From positions 96,337 through 160,336 of the forward strand of contig CANMRM010000007.1 of NCBI GenBank assembly GCA_947500295.1: a DNA stretch of 64,000 nt, in the 5' to 3' direction. The position numbers and the translations under genes were made by a program. The stretch comes from an uncultured Kordiimonas sp. (GTDB lineage Bacteria; Pseudomonadota; Alphaproteobacteria; Sphingomonadales; Kordiimonadaceae). Positions 47,226 to 57,001 of this stretch are shown here, piece by piece (within the stretch, counting starts at the first letter, position 1; each line of letters opens with the position of its first letter). The notes under the pieces are model-generated. The model ran no database searches. It was not told the origin of the DNA and was given only the letters and a program-made list of their open reading frames with translations.

Positions 47226-48632
47226 CTATTTTGGCTTTTTGTCGGGATCCTGTTGCAGGAACGCCGGAACATGTGGCCCCATGCCCACAAATGGTTCCTT
47301 CGGCATATCGTCAGGTGCCATGTTCAGTCTGGCGTCGCCGCGATCCCTTGGCCAGCGTTTCTGATCGCGTGAGCTTCGTTCGGTGCTGCGATCTCTGCGA
47401 TGATCCTGTTTGCCCCGTCCACGAGCTGGCCGCTTATCCTGATCGTCGGGCGCAGTTTCCGGCTTGTCGTCGGAATCTTGTTTTCGACCAGGTCGAGATT
47501 CTCGCTCCAGCTTGAAATTGTCATCTATTGGCAGCTTCGCCTTTGTAAGGGCCTCAATTGCTTCTACAAGGCGACCGTCAATCTTGGACTTGGTCGTGAT
47601 TGTATAGGCTGTCCCGCTTCGGCCTGCGCGGCCTGTGCGACCAATCCGGTGAACGTAATCATCTGGGTGGCCGGGGACGTCGAAATTGAAGACATGACTG
47701 ACGTCCGGGACATCCAGCCCGCGCGCGGCAACATCAGATGCGACCAGCAGCTGGATTTCATTTTCCTTGAACTGGCGCAGCGTTTCCATCCGCTCACGCT
47801 GTTCCATGTCGCCGTGAAGCTGGCCAACACTGAAATCATGTCGTCCGAGCGAGGCAAATACCTCTTTGACGTCTCTTTTGCGGTTGCAGAAAATGATACC
47901 GTTTTTGATTTCTTCGGTTCTGAGCAGTTGCCTCAGAGCCTTTCGTTTGTCTCTGGGGCCAACTGCTATCAGTATCTGTTTGATATTGGTCCCGGCCGTG
48001 GCAGGGCGAGACACTTCGATTTTTTTCGGGTCATCAAGAAATTTTTTGGTCAACCGCTGAATTGCTGGTGGCATGGTCGCGGAGAAGAACAGCGTTTGGT
48101 GCTTCTTGGTGATCCTCTCACAAATCTTCTCAACGTCGGGGATGAAACCCATGTCAAGCATGCGGTCGGCCTCGTCAATCACAAGGATATCGATGCCATT
48201 GAGCAGCAGTTTGCCCCGCTCAAAATGGTCGAGAAGGCGGCCGGGTGTGGCAATCAACACGTCGGCACCTCTATCCAGGGCTTTTTCCTGATCGGCAAAA
48301 TTGACACCGCCAATGAGCAGAGCCATGGAGAGCTTGTGGTTTTTTCCGTATTTTTCAAAGCTCTCTGCCACCTGTGCAGCAAGTTCGCGAGTGGGCTCGA
48401 GAATGAGAGAACGTGGCATCCTGGCTCTTGCCCGGCCTTCAGCCAATATGTCAATCATGGGCAAGGTAAAGCTGGCAGTTTTGCCGGTGCCTGTTTGCGC
48501 TATGCCAAGAACGTCTCGTCCCATGAGGACTTGTGGTGCAGCTTGCGTCTGAATCGGCGTGGGTTCTGTGTAGCCAGCGTCCGCAACAGCTTTAAGCGTT
48601 GGTTCGCTAAGCCCAAGTAGTTCAAAACCCAT
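47226..48632 (-). CDS. DEAD-box RNA helicase, RhlE-like
   Basis: The 468-residue protein has the Q motif (F-x-x-L-G-L-S-E-P and P-T-P-I-Q), motif I A-Q-T-G-T-G-K-T near 45, Ia P-T-R-E-L, II D-E-A-D near 150, III S-A-T and VI H-R-I-G-R-T-G-R-A-G near 325. After the core comes a charged, Arg/Asp-rich disordered tail of about 95 residues (R-G-R-G-K and similar), likely for RNA binding in ribosome assembly or cold growth. The ATG at 48632 is chosen; a TTG at 48659 would add 9 residues. The gap to parE is 140 bases. Confidence 0.94.
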   Translation of the reverse strand: MGFELLGLSEPTLKAVADAGYTEPTPIQTQAAPQVLMGRDVLGIAQTGTGKTASFTLPMIDILAEGRARARMPRSLILEPTRELAAQVAESFEKYGKNHKLSMALLIGGVNFADQEKALDRGADVLIATPGRLLDHFERGKLLLNGIDILVIDEADRMLDMGFIPDVEKICERITKKHQTLFFSATMPPAIQRLTKKFLDDPKKIEVSRPATAGTNIKQILIAVGPRDKRKALRQLLRTEEIKNGIIFCNRKRDVKEVFASLGRHDFSVGQLHGDMEQRERMETLRQFKENEIQLLVASDVAARGLDVPDVSHVFNFDVPGHPDDYVHRIGRTGRAGRSGTAYTITTKSKIDGRLVEAIEALTKAKLPIDDNFKLERESRPGRKQDSDDKPETAPDDQDKRPARGRGKQDHRRDRSTERSSRDQKRWPRDRGDARLNMAPDDMPKEPFVGMGPHVPAFLQQDPDKKPK

Positions 48633-48772
48633 ACTATTTCTCGACAGTTGATATGACAATTTGGGCGCAGAATAGGCAGGGGAAGGGCAAAGTCAACGAT
48701 TGAGCGCAGACTGACATCCGGAACCCTTATGAATCCAGTTCAAATGCCGCATTTATGTGACAGTAACCGATA

Positions 48773-50749
48773 TCAAATATCCAGTGCTTCAAGATCTGCG
48801 TCATTGTCTCGAATGAATTCAAAGCGCTTTTCCGGCTTTTTGCCCATCAGATCATCCACCAATGTGTTTACTTGAGCGCGCTCAGCATACTCTGGGGGCA
48901 GTGTAACGCGCAGCAACGTACGATTTGCGCGTGCCATTGTTGTTTCTTTCAATTGTCCGGGTGGCATTTCACCAAGCCCTTTGAAACGGCTCAGTTCAAT
49001 GTTTGATTTCCCTTTAAATTCGGTGGCAAGCAGTTCGTCTTTGTGCTCGTCGTCCCTTGCGTAAAAGACTGTTCCGCCTTTTGCCAGTCGATAAAGGGGC
49101 GGTTGCGCCAGGTAAAGTCTTCCGTCACGGACTAGACCTGGCATTTCCTGAAAGAAAAAGGTCATCAGCAGCGTGGCAATGTGTGCTCCGTCCACGTCGG
49201 CATCGGTCATGATGACTACTTTTTCGTACCTGAGAGACTCTCCGTCGTATTGGTCTCGCGTACCACAACCTAAAGCCTGAATAAGATCACGTATTTCCTG
49301 ATTGGCAGCAATTTTGTCGCGGGTGGCAGAGGCGACATTCAGGATTTTACCGCGGATAGGGAGAATAGCCTGTGTTTTGCGGTCCCGGGCTTGTTTGGCT
49401 GAGCCTCCCGCACTGTCTCCCTCAACAATATAGATCTCGGTTCCCTCAGCGCCATCGCTGGAGCAATCTGTCAGTTTCCCCGGCAGGCGCAGTTTTCTTT
49501 TACTGACAGCCGTCTTGCGCTGGATTTCTTTTTCCTGCCTGCGCCGCAGGCGCTCTTCCAAACGCTCCAGCGCCCATGTCAACAAGCCGTTAGCTCTGTC
49601 CGGGTGGTCTGCCAGCCAATGGTCAAAAGCGTCGCGAACCGCGTTTTCAGTCAACCGTTGTGCTTCCGGAGTAGAGAGCTTGTCTTTTGTCTGGCCCTGA
49701 AATTGCGGCTCCCGAATAAAGACCGACAACATGCTGCAGGATGAGCCGCATACATCATCAAGAGTTAGATTGGCGGCCTTTTTATTGCCCGCAACATCCG
49801 CATAAGCTTTTAAACCGCGTAGCAGCGCACTTCGCAAGCCGGTTTCATGTGTTCCGCCCTGCGGTGTAGGGATGGTGTTGCAGTAGCTGTTTGAGAATCC
49901 GTCTCCGAACTCCGGCCATTGAATTGCCCATTCAACTCGCCCCTGCTCATCAGGGAAAGGAACCAGACCATCGAAAGGCTCTTCAGTGACACAGGTTCGT
50001 TTTTTCATGGTGTCCTTCAGATAGTCCGCCAGGCCACCTGGGAAGTGCAGGGTGGCCTCCTGAGGCGTTTCGTCACCGTCAGAAATTAAGTCAGGGACAC
50101 ATTTGAACCGAATTTCGACACCGCGGAACAAATATGCTTTGGATCTGGCCATGGCATATACCCGTGCGGGCTTTAAGCGGGCTTTTTTTCCGAATATCTC
50201 GTGGTCTGGCAGGAATGTCACCTTGGTCCCACGGCGATTTGCCACTGAGCCCATATCTTCCAAAGATCCGATCGCGGCACCGCGCGCAAAGCTCTGCCGG
50301 TAAAGCCTCTTGTCGCGAGCAACTTCGACTGCCAACCACTCAGACAAGGCATTCACAACAGATACGCCAACCCCGTGAAGACCCCCAGATGTTGCGTACG
50401 CATCCGAACTGAATTTGCCGCCGGAATGCAGGGTAGTCAAAATGACTTCAAGGGCTGACTTTTTGGGAAATTTCGGGTGCGGATCAATGGGAATGCCGCG
50501 GCCGTTGTCACTCAGCGAAATTGATCCATCTTCGTGCATAGAGACGTTAATTCGCGTGGCATGACCAGCAACGGCCTCGTCCATGGAATTGTCGAGTACT
50601 TCCGCAACCAGGTGATGCAAAGCTCTTTCATCAGTACCACCAATATACATGCCCGGACGCTGGCGTACTGGCTCTAGTCCCTCAAGCACTTCAATATCTT
50701 TTGCGGAATATTCGGTCTTGGTCTGCGAAACTTCAAACAGGTCGCTCAT
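48773..50749 (-). CDS. parE: DNA topoisomerase IV subunit B
   Basis: ATPase subunit of topoisomerase IV, which decatenates daughter chromosomes. The 658-residue protein has the GHKL site V-L-D-N-S-M-D-E-A and G-R-G-I-P near 47-85, Toprim E-G-D-S-A-G-G near 450 and D-A-D-V-D-G-A-H near 530. It begins with M-S-D-L-F-E-V-S and E-V-L-E-G-L-E-P-V-R-Q-R-P-G-M-Y-I-G-G-T-D, the ParE rather than GyrB form. The ATG at 50749 follows GGTGGGG; upstream in-frame starts lack support. parC is not in the window. Confidence 0.95.
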   Translation of the reverse strand: MSDLFEVSQTKTEYSAKDIEVLEGLEPVRQRPGMYIGGTDERALHHLVAEVLDNSMDEAVAGHATRINVSMHEDGSISLSDNGRGIPIDPHPKFPKKSALEVILTTLHSGGKFSSDAYATSGGLHGVGVSVVNALSEWLAVEVARDKRLYRQSFARGAAIGSLEDMGSVANRRGTKVTFLPDHEIFGKKARLKPARVYAMARSKAYLFRGVEIRFKCVPDLISDGDETPQEATLHFPGGLADYLKDTMKKRTCVTEEPFDGLVPFPDEQGRVEWAIQWPEFGDGFSNSYCNTIPTPQGGTHETGLRSALLRGLKAYADVAGNKKAANLTLDDVCGSSCSMLSVFIREPQFQGQTKDKLSTPEAQRLTENAVRDAFDHWLADHPDRANGLLTWALERLEERLRRRQEKEIQRKTAVSKRKLRLPGKLTDCSSDGAEGTEIYIVEGDSAGGSAKQARDRKTQAILPIRGKILNVASATRDKIAANQEIRDLIQALGCGTRDQYDGESLRYEKVVIMTDADVDGAHIATLLMTFFFQEMPGLVRDGRLYLAQPPLYRLAKGGTVFYARDDEHKDELLATEFKGKSNIELSRFKGLGEMPPGQLKETTMARANRTLLRVTLPPEYAERAQVNTLVDDLMGKKPEKRFEFIRDNDADLEALDI

Positions 50750-50980
50750 AACCCCACCCATACTGTTAACGCCCAAGACGTAGCTTGCGGATAGGCGGAC
50801 GTCAAGCAAAGCCGCAGTTTTCTTGGCTCATGGCCTAGTCTACCATATGCTGTGTTGAATTGTGGCAATATATGCTATATCTTGTGATACAGCGTCCAGT
50901 TTATCAAATACAAGTCGAGCCGTTAATCATTGAGAAAGATTGTGTGGCTACTATTTGTGTGGGGCGGGAAAGGTAGAACA

Positions 50981-51265
50981 ATGGCTCAGACTTTCGCGAC
51001 AAATTTCTGGCACAGGATGACCGGCTCGATCAGTCGCAGGTCGCATGAGCCTGAACAGTACACCTGTGCGGGAGAAACGCCAGAAATTGGCGACAAATAT
51101 GCCCAAGCTGCACAGGGCGCCCCGGTCTGGATTGTTGAGAACGTGCTCAGTGTGACAGCCAGCCAATACCCTCTGGTCAGATTAACAAGAGAGAATCATC
51201 CAGACTTGATGAAAATAGTCTCTTTGTCGACCCTGGCTGATAAGCAGGAATTCATAAGAGCCTAG
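50981..51265 (+). CDS. Small conserved-looking protein of unknown function
   Basis: The 94-residue protein from the ATG at 50981, 7 bases after AAAGGT. The C-terminal half V-W-I-V-E-N-V-L then Y-P-L-V-R-L-T-R-E-N-H and T-L-A-D-K-Q-E-F-I resembles a short alphaproteobacterial protein of unknown role that I recall from other genomes. The N-terminal 40 residues are basic and Ser/Thr-rich. No membrane segment if this start is right; an upstream GTG-type frame from 50930 would add a hydrophobic leader. It ends 12 bases before the convergent gene at 51278. Confidence 0.55.
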   Translation: MAQTFATNFWHRMTGSISRRSHEPEQYTCAGETPEIGDKYAQAAQGAPVWIVENVLSVTASQYPLVRLTRENHPDLMKIVSLSTLADKQEFIRA

Positions 51266-51277
51266 TTGCCAAACACC

Positions 51278-51814
51278 TCAATCAAACAGTTTGTCAATGT
51301 CTTCCTGGGACTGAACGTCCTCTTGCGAGGCAGTTGACACCGTAACTGTTTGAACTTCGTCGATCTTGCCGTGGATTAATTGATTGAGTGTCATCAGCAA
51401 TTTTTGCAGGTTTTCAATGCGGGCACGGATCAATTCCTGAGCTGCCATAGACATGCCACGCTCTATCACGTTCACAGCAGTAAGCCCTTTGAGAGTGTTT
51501 TGAATAATGGTCTGCATTTCATTGCAGATCTTTTCAAAGGGCTCCCGGAATATGCCGGGGGCCAGCACATATGCTTGGACGGCAAGGTCCTTGGCCTGAA
51601 AGCCGCTTTCTTCGAAATGTTGGCTGTAGCTTTTGGGTGACCACTCGATGGCTTCTTCAAGCAGTTCAGGCATGTCGGGAATCATCTCCATCAACATAAC
51701 AATCTCGTTGAAGTGGTTGAGATAATCCGTTGCCAGAAAGCTGTCGGGATTGATATTTGCTGCAGCCAGCTGTGGTTGTATTTTCAGTTGTTCTGCTGTG
51801 TACTCAACTTGCAT
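51278..51814 (-). CDS. Helical protein with a C-terminal CheY-binding-like peptide
   Basis: Function unknown; 178 residues, almost all helical by eye. Conserved-looking blocks are Y-L-N-H-F-N-E-I-V-M-L near 31, W-S-P-K-S-Y-S-Q-H-F near 59 and a long amphipathic helix near 125-145. The last residues, S-Q-E-D-I-D-K-L-F-D, match the S-Q-x-x-I-D-x-L-L peptide at the start of FliM and the similar end of CheZ that bind phosphorylated CheY. The catalytic Asp/Gln pair of CheZ is not evident. It may be a signalling adaptor or phosphatase for a CheY-like receiver; this is inference. It stands alone beside parE. Confidence 0.6.
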   Translation of the reverse strand: MQVEYTAEQLKIQPQLAAANINPDSFLATDYLNHFNEIVMLMEMIPDMPELLEEAIEWSPKSYSQHFEESGFQAKDLAVQAYVLAPGIFREPFEKICNEMQTIIQNTLKGLTAVNVIERGMSMAAQELIRARIENLQKLLMTLNQLIHGKIDEVQTVTVSTASQEDVQSQEDIDKLFD

Positions 51815-52043
51815 TGTGCAGCGTTCCCGATGCTCGTGCCGTTACAGTTACCCCCCCAATGCCCAACACTAGTAGTCACCCCTTGCCAAAAAGTAAACAC
51901 ACAGAAAAAAGCGGATACTACCTACGTCCTATGCCACCATTTCGGGACTGGACCGGCAGGCCTTGCCTGGTCAGTAAAATGTGTTAATTTTAACATCCAT
52001 TTGTTTGTTGCCCCATTACGCTCCTAAGCCAATTTCAGAAACG

Positions 52044-52766
52044 ATGTTTATGTCAGCTAATCCGACTATTTCCATCGTCACAGTTGTGATGAACAACGTT
52101 GGAGAAATTGAAGATGTTTTGCGAAACCTGATCAATTTTCTTTGTGACGAAGTGGAGCTGGTTGTTGTTGATGGGAGATCAACCGACGGAACGTTGGAAA
52201 TCCTTGCGAAGTACCGATCTCACTTTGCGGCCTTCGTATCTGAGCCTGACAATGGCATTTATGACGCAATGAATAAGGCTATTGAACTTTGCTCTGGGCG
52301 TTTTGTGCTTCACATTTGCAACGGAGATCGCATCCTGCACCTGCCATTGGCGGAGTTGCGTCTGTTGTCCGATGATGTTGCCTGTGCTTCATATCCCGTT
52401 TCGTTAAGCGATGGCAGGCTTTTTAAGCCGTCGAATGGGTTGAAACTGCATTATCGGAACACGTTGCATCATCAGGGAACATTCTATTCCCGGCAGTGTT
52501 TATGGCCTTACAATCTTAAATACCCAACCTTTGCCGACTACGACCTCAACATTCGGTTAAAAAAAACCGGCCTTAAGATTGTGATGGGAACCACCACAGT
52601 TGCTTTTCACGATCAGGGCGGCTTTTCCTCAACGAACGGAGGGGCAGATGAGTTGAGGGCAATTGTAAGATCGCATGGGGGATTGTTTTGGCTTCTGATA
52701 GCCCGAGTTTACAGCATATTCTTCCGCGCGAGACGGCGGGTTAAGAGAACACTCGGCACTTCATGA
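52044..52766 (+). CDS. Family 2 glycosyltransferase
   Basis: The 240-residue GT-A fold enzyme has the nucleotide-binding start I-S-I-V-T-V-V-M-N-N, V-V-V-D-G-R-S-T-D-G-T near 42, S-E-P-D-N-G-I-Y-D-A-M-N-K-A near 70 and L-H-I-C-N-G-D-R in place of D-x-D near 95. This subgroup adds sugars to surface polysaccharides. The start is uncertain: ATG 52044 or 52050, both without a strong ribosome site. It is a lone gene, perhaps linked with the exosortase polysaccharide cluster elsewhere. The C-terminus is basic with a hydrophobic segment that may touch the membrane. Confidence 0.88.
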   Translation: MFMSANPTISIVTVVMNNVGEIEDVLRNLINFLCDEVELVVVDGRSTDGTLEILAKYRSHFAAFVSEPDNGIYDAMNKAIELCSGRFVLHICNGDRILHLPLAELRLLSDDVACASYPVSLSDGRLFKPSNGLKLHYRNTLHHQGTFYSRQCLWPYNLKYPTFADYDLNIRLKKTGLKIVMGTTTVAFHDQGGFSSTNGGADELRAIVRSHGGLFWLLIARVYSIFFRARRRVKRTLGTS

Positions 52767-52803
52767 GTTCACAAACGCTTTGGTTTGACGCGGTAGGAAA
52801 AAA

Positions 52804-52833
52804 CAACAAAGAGGCTCCTAAAAAAGGAGCCTC
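52804..52833 (-). terminator. Terminator of glnA (bidirectional with the glycosyltransferase)
   Basis: Eight-base stem GAGGCTCC / GGAGCCTC (52811-52818, 52826-52833) around a TAAAAAA loop. On the minus strand it is followed by TTTGTTGTTTTTT, so it mainly ends glnA. On the plus strand it has only CTTC after it. Confidence 0.85.
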
Positions 52834-52860
52834 TTCGATGTTCTTGTATGGAACTCAAGC

Positions 52861-54285
52861 CTATGCGCTGTAGTACATATCAAACTCGGCGGGATGCGGC
52901 GTAAGTTCGAGTGTTGCGACTTCTGCCCACTTCAGGTCAAGATAGGCGTCGATCTGGTCGTCGGAGAATACATCTCCGCGCTTGAGGAAATCACGGTCTC
53001 CATCCAAGGCGTCAAGCGCTTCCCGAAGCGATCCGGCAACGGTCGGCACACCTTTCAACTCTTCCGGTGGCAAAGAATAGAGGTCCTTGTCCATGGCGTC
53101 GCCGGGATGAATTTTGTTCTCGATTCCATCAAGGCCCGCCATCAGCATGGCAGCGAAGGCATAATAAGGATTTGCCAGGGCGTCAGGGAAACGCACTTCA
53201 ACTCGTTTTGCATTCGGACTAGCTGTATACGGGATACGGCAGGATGCAGAGCGGTTGCGGCTTGAATAGGCCAGCAACACCGGTGCTTCAAAGCCTGGCG
53301 TCAATCGCTTGTAGCTGTTGGTTGTTGGGTTTGTGAAGGCGTTGATAGCTTTTGCGTGCTTGATGATGCCGCCAATGTAATAGAGCGCAGTTTCAGAGAG
53401 ATCAGCATATCCGTTGCCGGCAAAGGTTGGCTTACCTTCTTTCCAGATGGACATATGCGTATGCATGCCGGACCCATTGTCAGCAGCGACAGGCTTTGGC
53501 ATGAAGGTCGCTGTTTTGCCATAGGTATGGGCTGTCTGGTGAACAACATACTTGTAAACCTGAACCTGATCGGCTGTTGACGTCAGCGTGGAGAAGGTAA
53601 TACCCAGTTCGTGCTGGCTCGCGGCAACCTCATGATGGTGCTTGTCCATGGACAGCCCCATTTCTTTCATCACCTTGACCATTTCACCGCGAAGATCAAC
53701 ACAGCTGTCTACCGGGGCGACGGGAAAGTAGCCACCCTTGGCGCGCGGACGGTGAGCATAGTTGCCTTCGCCATAGTCTTTTTCGCTGTTGTAGGGGCCT
53801 TCCACGTCATCCAGCTGGTACATGGCACCGTTGTATCCAACCTTGAATTTGACATCGTCAAAAACAAAGAACTCTGGTTCAGGTCCGAAATAGGCAGTGT
53901 CACCGACACCCGAAAACTTCAGGAAGGCTTCAGCCTTTTTCGCCGTTGAGCGAGGATCCCGGTCATATGGCTGGCCTGTTGACGGCTCAAGGATGTCACA
54001 GAACAAAACCACTGTTACGTCGGCGGTGAACGGGTCCAGCGTCGCCGAACTCAGGTCGGGCATCAAAATCATGTCGGACTCATTGATTGCTTTCCAGCCT
54101 TCGATGGAGGAGCCGTCAAACATAATACCGTCGGTAAGCATGTCCTCATCGACAACGTCTGCACACATGGTCAGGTGCTGCCATTTGCCCTTTGGATCAG
54201 TAAAACGAAGGTCAACCCACTCGGCTCCGGTTTCTTTGACAAGCTCGAGAAAGCTCTCAATGTTTAAGTCTTTATACTTCGGCAT
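52861..54285 (-). CDS. glnA: Glutamine synthetase type I
   Basis: Main ammonia-assimilating enzyme, glutamate to glutamine. The 474-residue protein has the beta-Grasp start, the metal-site F-G-P-E-P-E-F near 132 and H-H-E-V-A near 215, N-G-S-G-M-H-T-H near 268 and K-R-x-x-P-G-F-E-A-P near 335. The adenylylation loop [10 protein letters not shown] near 402 contains the target Tyr, so it is the GSI-beta type regulated by GlnE. It lies 54 bases after glnB on the same strand, an arrangement under sigma-54/NtrC control in this class. Confidence 0.97.
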   Translation of the reverse strand: MPKYKDLNIESFLELVKETGAEWVDLRFTDPKGKWQHLTMCADVVDEDMLTDGIMFDGSSIEGWKAINESDMILMPDLSSATLDPFTADVTVVLFCDILEPSTGQPYDRDPRSTAKKAEAFLKFSGVGDTAYFGPEPEFFVFDDVKFKVGYNGAMYQLDDVEGPYNSEKDYGEGNYAHRPRAKGGYFPVAPVDSCVDLRGEMVKVMKEMGLSMDKHHHEVAASQHELGITFSTLTSTADQVQVYKYVVHQTAHTYGKTATFMPKPVAADNGSGMHTHMSIWKEGKPTFAGNGYADLSETALYYIGGIIKHAKAINAFTNPTTNSYKRLTPGFEAPVLLAYSSRNRSASCRIPYTASPNAKRVEVRFPDALANPYYAFAAMLMAGLDGIENKIHPGDAMDKDLYSLPPEELKGVPTVAGSLREALDALDGDRDFLKRGDVFSDDQIDAYLDLKWAEVATLELTPHPAEFDMYYSA

Positions 54286-54339
54286 TATATAGTTCCCTGT
54301 TTAAAATTCCTGAAATTGCAATGGATTAGGTGACGAGCC

Positions 54340-54759
<420 letters not shown>

Positions 54760-54942
54760 TCAGCCGTTCATGACAATAAATTGTCGCGCTGCAAGCCTTC
54801 CTTTTGCTTAAAAATTAGGCAGATGTCTGTTTCGTCACCACATGGCGGAAAGGATTTAATTCCGGGCGGTATCAAAAAATGCAATTATCCGTCTTGACGA
54901 AACGATCTTGCTCGTCATAAAACGTCGCACCTTCAGAAGTGA

Positions 54943-55020
54943 GGCGGGTGTAGCTCAGTAGGTTAGAGCGCCAGCTTGTGGTGCTGGATGTCGCCGGTTC
55001 GAATCCGGTCACTCGCCCCA
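54943..55020 (+). tRNA. tRNA-His (anticodon GTG)
   Basis: Acceptor GCGGGTG/CACTCGC with the His-specific extra G at 54943 opposite C73. Anticodon loop CTTGTGG gives GTG; T arm GCCGG-TTCGAAT-CCGGT; CCA encoded. A strong terminator follows at 55042. Confidence 0.96.
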
Positions 55021-55041
55021 TTCTGAAGTTTTTTTTTGTTT

Positions 55042-55061
55042 GCCCCTTTCGGGGCTTTTTT
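55042..55061 (+). terminator. Terminator of tRNA-His
   Basis: GCCCC / GGGGC stem with TTTC loop and six T, 22 bases after the tRNA. It keeps tRNA transcription separate from the downstream repair gene. Confidence 0.85.
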
Positions 55062-55154
55062 CTTTTGTTAAACTGCGCCGATTCCCGGCGTTCCCTCTTT
55101 TCGCACCATTCTGCGTTATCTGTGTGCGTCGGCTCACTGCTCTTGGGGGGAACC

Positions 55155-56654
55155 GTGGCGGTCTATTCAAAACAGAATGCGCATATCCTTTTGGGCGCAG
55201 ATGAGTCCAGGAAGCTTGATGCACTGGCCATAGAAAGTGGCATTAAAGGTGCGGCCTTGATGGACGCTGCCGGCAAAGCCATCGCCGATACGGTCGCTGA
55301 CTATATCGGGACGCCACTCGAGGCAGGGGGTACTGTCATTGTCCTCTGCGGCCCGGGTAATAACGGTGGCGATGGATTTGTAGCGGCTCGGTATCTGGAC
55401 GAGCTTGGTTACCCGGTATCACTGCGATGTTCGGTGTTGCCGAGCGCATTGAAAGGCGATGCAAAAGGCGCAGCGGGCAAGTGGCGCGGTGAAGTCGAAC
55501 CTCTCTCAATAACCGGGTTTTCGGACGCGGCGGCCATAATTGATTGTTTGCTCGGCACAGGGCTTAGCAAACCGGTCGAAGGCGAATTTGCTTCCATTAT
55601 CGAAGCTGTAAATGAGTCGGGGACATTTGTGCTGGCCGCAGATGTGCCTTCCGGCCTGTGCTCTGATACCGGGAAACCTTTGGGTGCATGCATCGAAGCC
55701 GGCGCTACGGTTACATTCATGTTCAAGAAACCGGGCCATACTCTTGTTCCTGGACGATACTTTTGCGGCGGAAATACCAATATCCATGTAGTAAATATTG
55801 GTGTCCCGGAAACTGCACTGTCTGAAATTACACCGCGGGAGTTTGAAAACATCCCGACGTTATGGGGACAGAGCTTCCCATATTCAGGGCCACAAACTCA
55901 CAAATACGAACGCGGTCATATGCTGGTTTTGGGTGGAAAGGAACCGACGTTAGGGGCTTCTCGGCTGGCCAGCCTTGCAGGGCTTAGGGTAGGGGCCGGG
56001 CTTGTGACGCTTGCAGCCCCAACAGAGACCTACCCGGTGCAGGCCTCAGCCCTCATGGACGTTATGGTGCGTCGTTTCGACAGCGCATTCGGATTTATGG
56101 GTATCGTCAACGATCCGCGGATTAAGGCGGTTCTGGTGGGCCCGGGTGCAGGCCGCGGGGAAAAGACCGTAGAACTTGTCAAACAAGTAGGCGCCAAAAA
56201 CAAGTCCCTGGTTCTGGACGCTGATGCGCTGGCCAGCCTCGTGGGGCGCTCGGATATCATCAACGACCTCAAGTCACCTGAGCTGGTCCTAACACCGCAC
56301 GAGGGCGAATTTGCGAAATTGTTTCCTTCACTGGATTTTCGTGCGGACCGGGTTGCTGCCGCAAAAGAGGCAGCCAGGGCAACAAAGAGTGTTGTGGTTC
56401 TAAAAGGTGTTTCAACTGTGGTTGCGGCGCCTGACGGACGGGCTAGTATAGCCACTAACGCACCTTCGTGGTTGTCGATTGGCGGCACGGGCGATGTGCT
56501 TTCAGGCATGATATGTGGCCTTATCACCCAGGGAATGCCAGCTTTTGAAGCCGCATCAGCCGGGGTTTGGCTGCATGGAGAGTCCGGGATGAATGCGGGC
56601 AGGGGACTTATCGCGTCTGACCTTCTGGATGTTATCCCAAAGGTTTTGCCCTAG
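55155..56654 (+). CDS. nnr: Bifunctional NAD(P)H-hydrate epimerase/dehydratase
   Basis: Repairs damaged hydrated NAD(P)H. The 499-residue protein has an N-terminal YjeF epimerase (G-P-G-N-N-G-G-D-G near 64, D-V-P-S-G-L near 150) and a C-terminal YjeF/ribokinase-like dehydratase (G-P-G-A-G-R-G-E-K-T near 328, L-T-P-H-E-G-E-F near 378, G-G-T-G-D-V-L-S-G near 440). The GTG at 55155 is 4 bases after six G. The open frame runs back into tRNA-His, but that part is not coding. Confidence 0.94.
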   Translation: MAVYSKQNAHILLGADESRKLDALAIESGIKGAALMDAAGKAIADTVADYIGTPLEAGGTVIVLCGPGNNGGDGFVAARYLDELGYPVSLRCSVLPSALKGDAKGAAGKWRGEVEPLSITGFSDAAAIIDCLLGTGLSKPVEGEFASIIEAVNESGTFVLAADVPSGLCSDTGKPLGACIEAGATVTFMFKKPGHTLVPGRYFCGGNTNIHVVNIGVPETALSEITPREFENIPTLWGQSFPYSGPQTHKYERGHMLVLGGKEPTLGASRLASLAGLRVGAGLVTLAAPTETYPVQASALMDVMVRRFDSAFGFMGIVNDPRIKAVLVGPGAGRGEKTVELVKQVGAKNKSLVLDADALASLVGRSDIINDLKSPELVLTPHEGEFAKLFPSLDFRADRVAAAKEAARATKSVVVLKGVSTVVAAPDGRASIATNAPSWLSIGGTGDVLSGMICGLITQGMPAFEAASAGVWLHGESGMNAGRGLIASDLLDVIPKVLP

Positions 56655-56781
56655 TTGCAGTCTTCACGGTTTTCCCAGCATAAATCCATTCTTTGCACAA
56701 AAATGCTTGTGCTCCTCAGTGCTGCTGGTATAAGCGCGTCCAAACGGCGAGATATGCCCTACGTTTGGGTATGTCGGCTGC

Positions 56782-56797
56782 AGTGGTCTTGACCACT
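56782..56797. repeat. 16-base palindrome upstream of tRNA-Leu
   Basis: AGTGGTC-TT-GACCACT is a perfect inverted repeat with a 2-base centre, 64 bases before the tRNA. It lies in the 206-base gap after nnr, which also has TTGTGC-N16-TATAAG at 56707-56734. Role unknown. Confidence 0.4.
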
Positions 56798-56860
56798 TCA
56801 CAGGCATAGGCAGTCATTTGCAAAGTCTTTGTTGGCTTTCAAGGCTTCTGTTTGGATAGT

Positions 56861-56945
56861 GCGGGCGTGGCGAAATTGGTAGACGCGCTAGATTTAGGTT
56901 CTAGTGTCCTAGGACGTGGGGGTTCAAGTCCCTCCGCCCGCACCA
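56861..56945 (+). tRNA. tRNA-Leu (anticodon TAG)
   Basis: An 85-base class II tRNA with a long variable arm. Acceptor GCGGGCG/CGCCCGC; anticodon stem CTAGA/TCTAG with loop TTTAGGT, giving TAG; T arm GGGGG-TTCAAGT-CCCTC; CCA encoded. It is 56 bases before tig. Confidence 0.95.
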
Positions 56946-57001
56946 AAACAAAGTGTGTGAAGACCTGGGCAGCAAAACAAACGAAAAGAGAGATGTAAGA
57001 C

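Noticed and set aside
47400..48620. Long plus-strand open frame (over 400 codons) antisense to the DEAD-box helicase gene
   Set aside because: It is the mirror of the helicase codons, has no ribosome site and no recognisable domain; the minus-strand gene has all helicase motifs.
54978..55154. In-frame upstream extension of nnr running into tRNA-His
   Set aside because: It passes through the tRNA and its terminator; the GTG at 55155 has a ribosome site and gives the family start.
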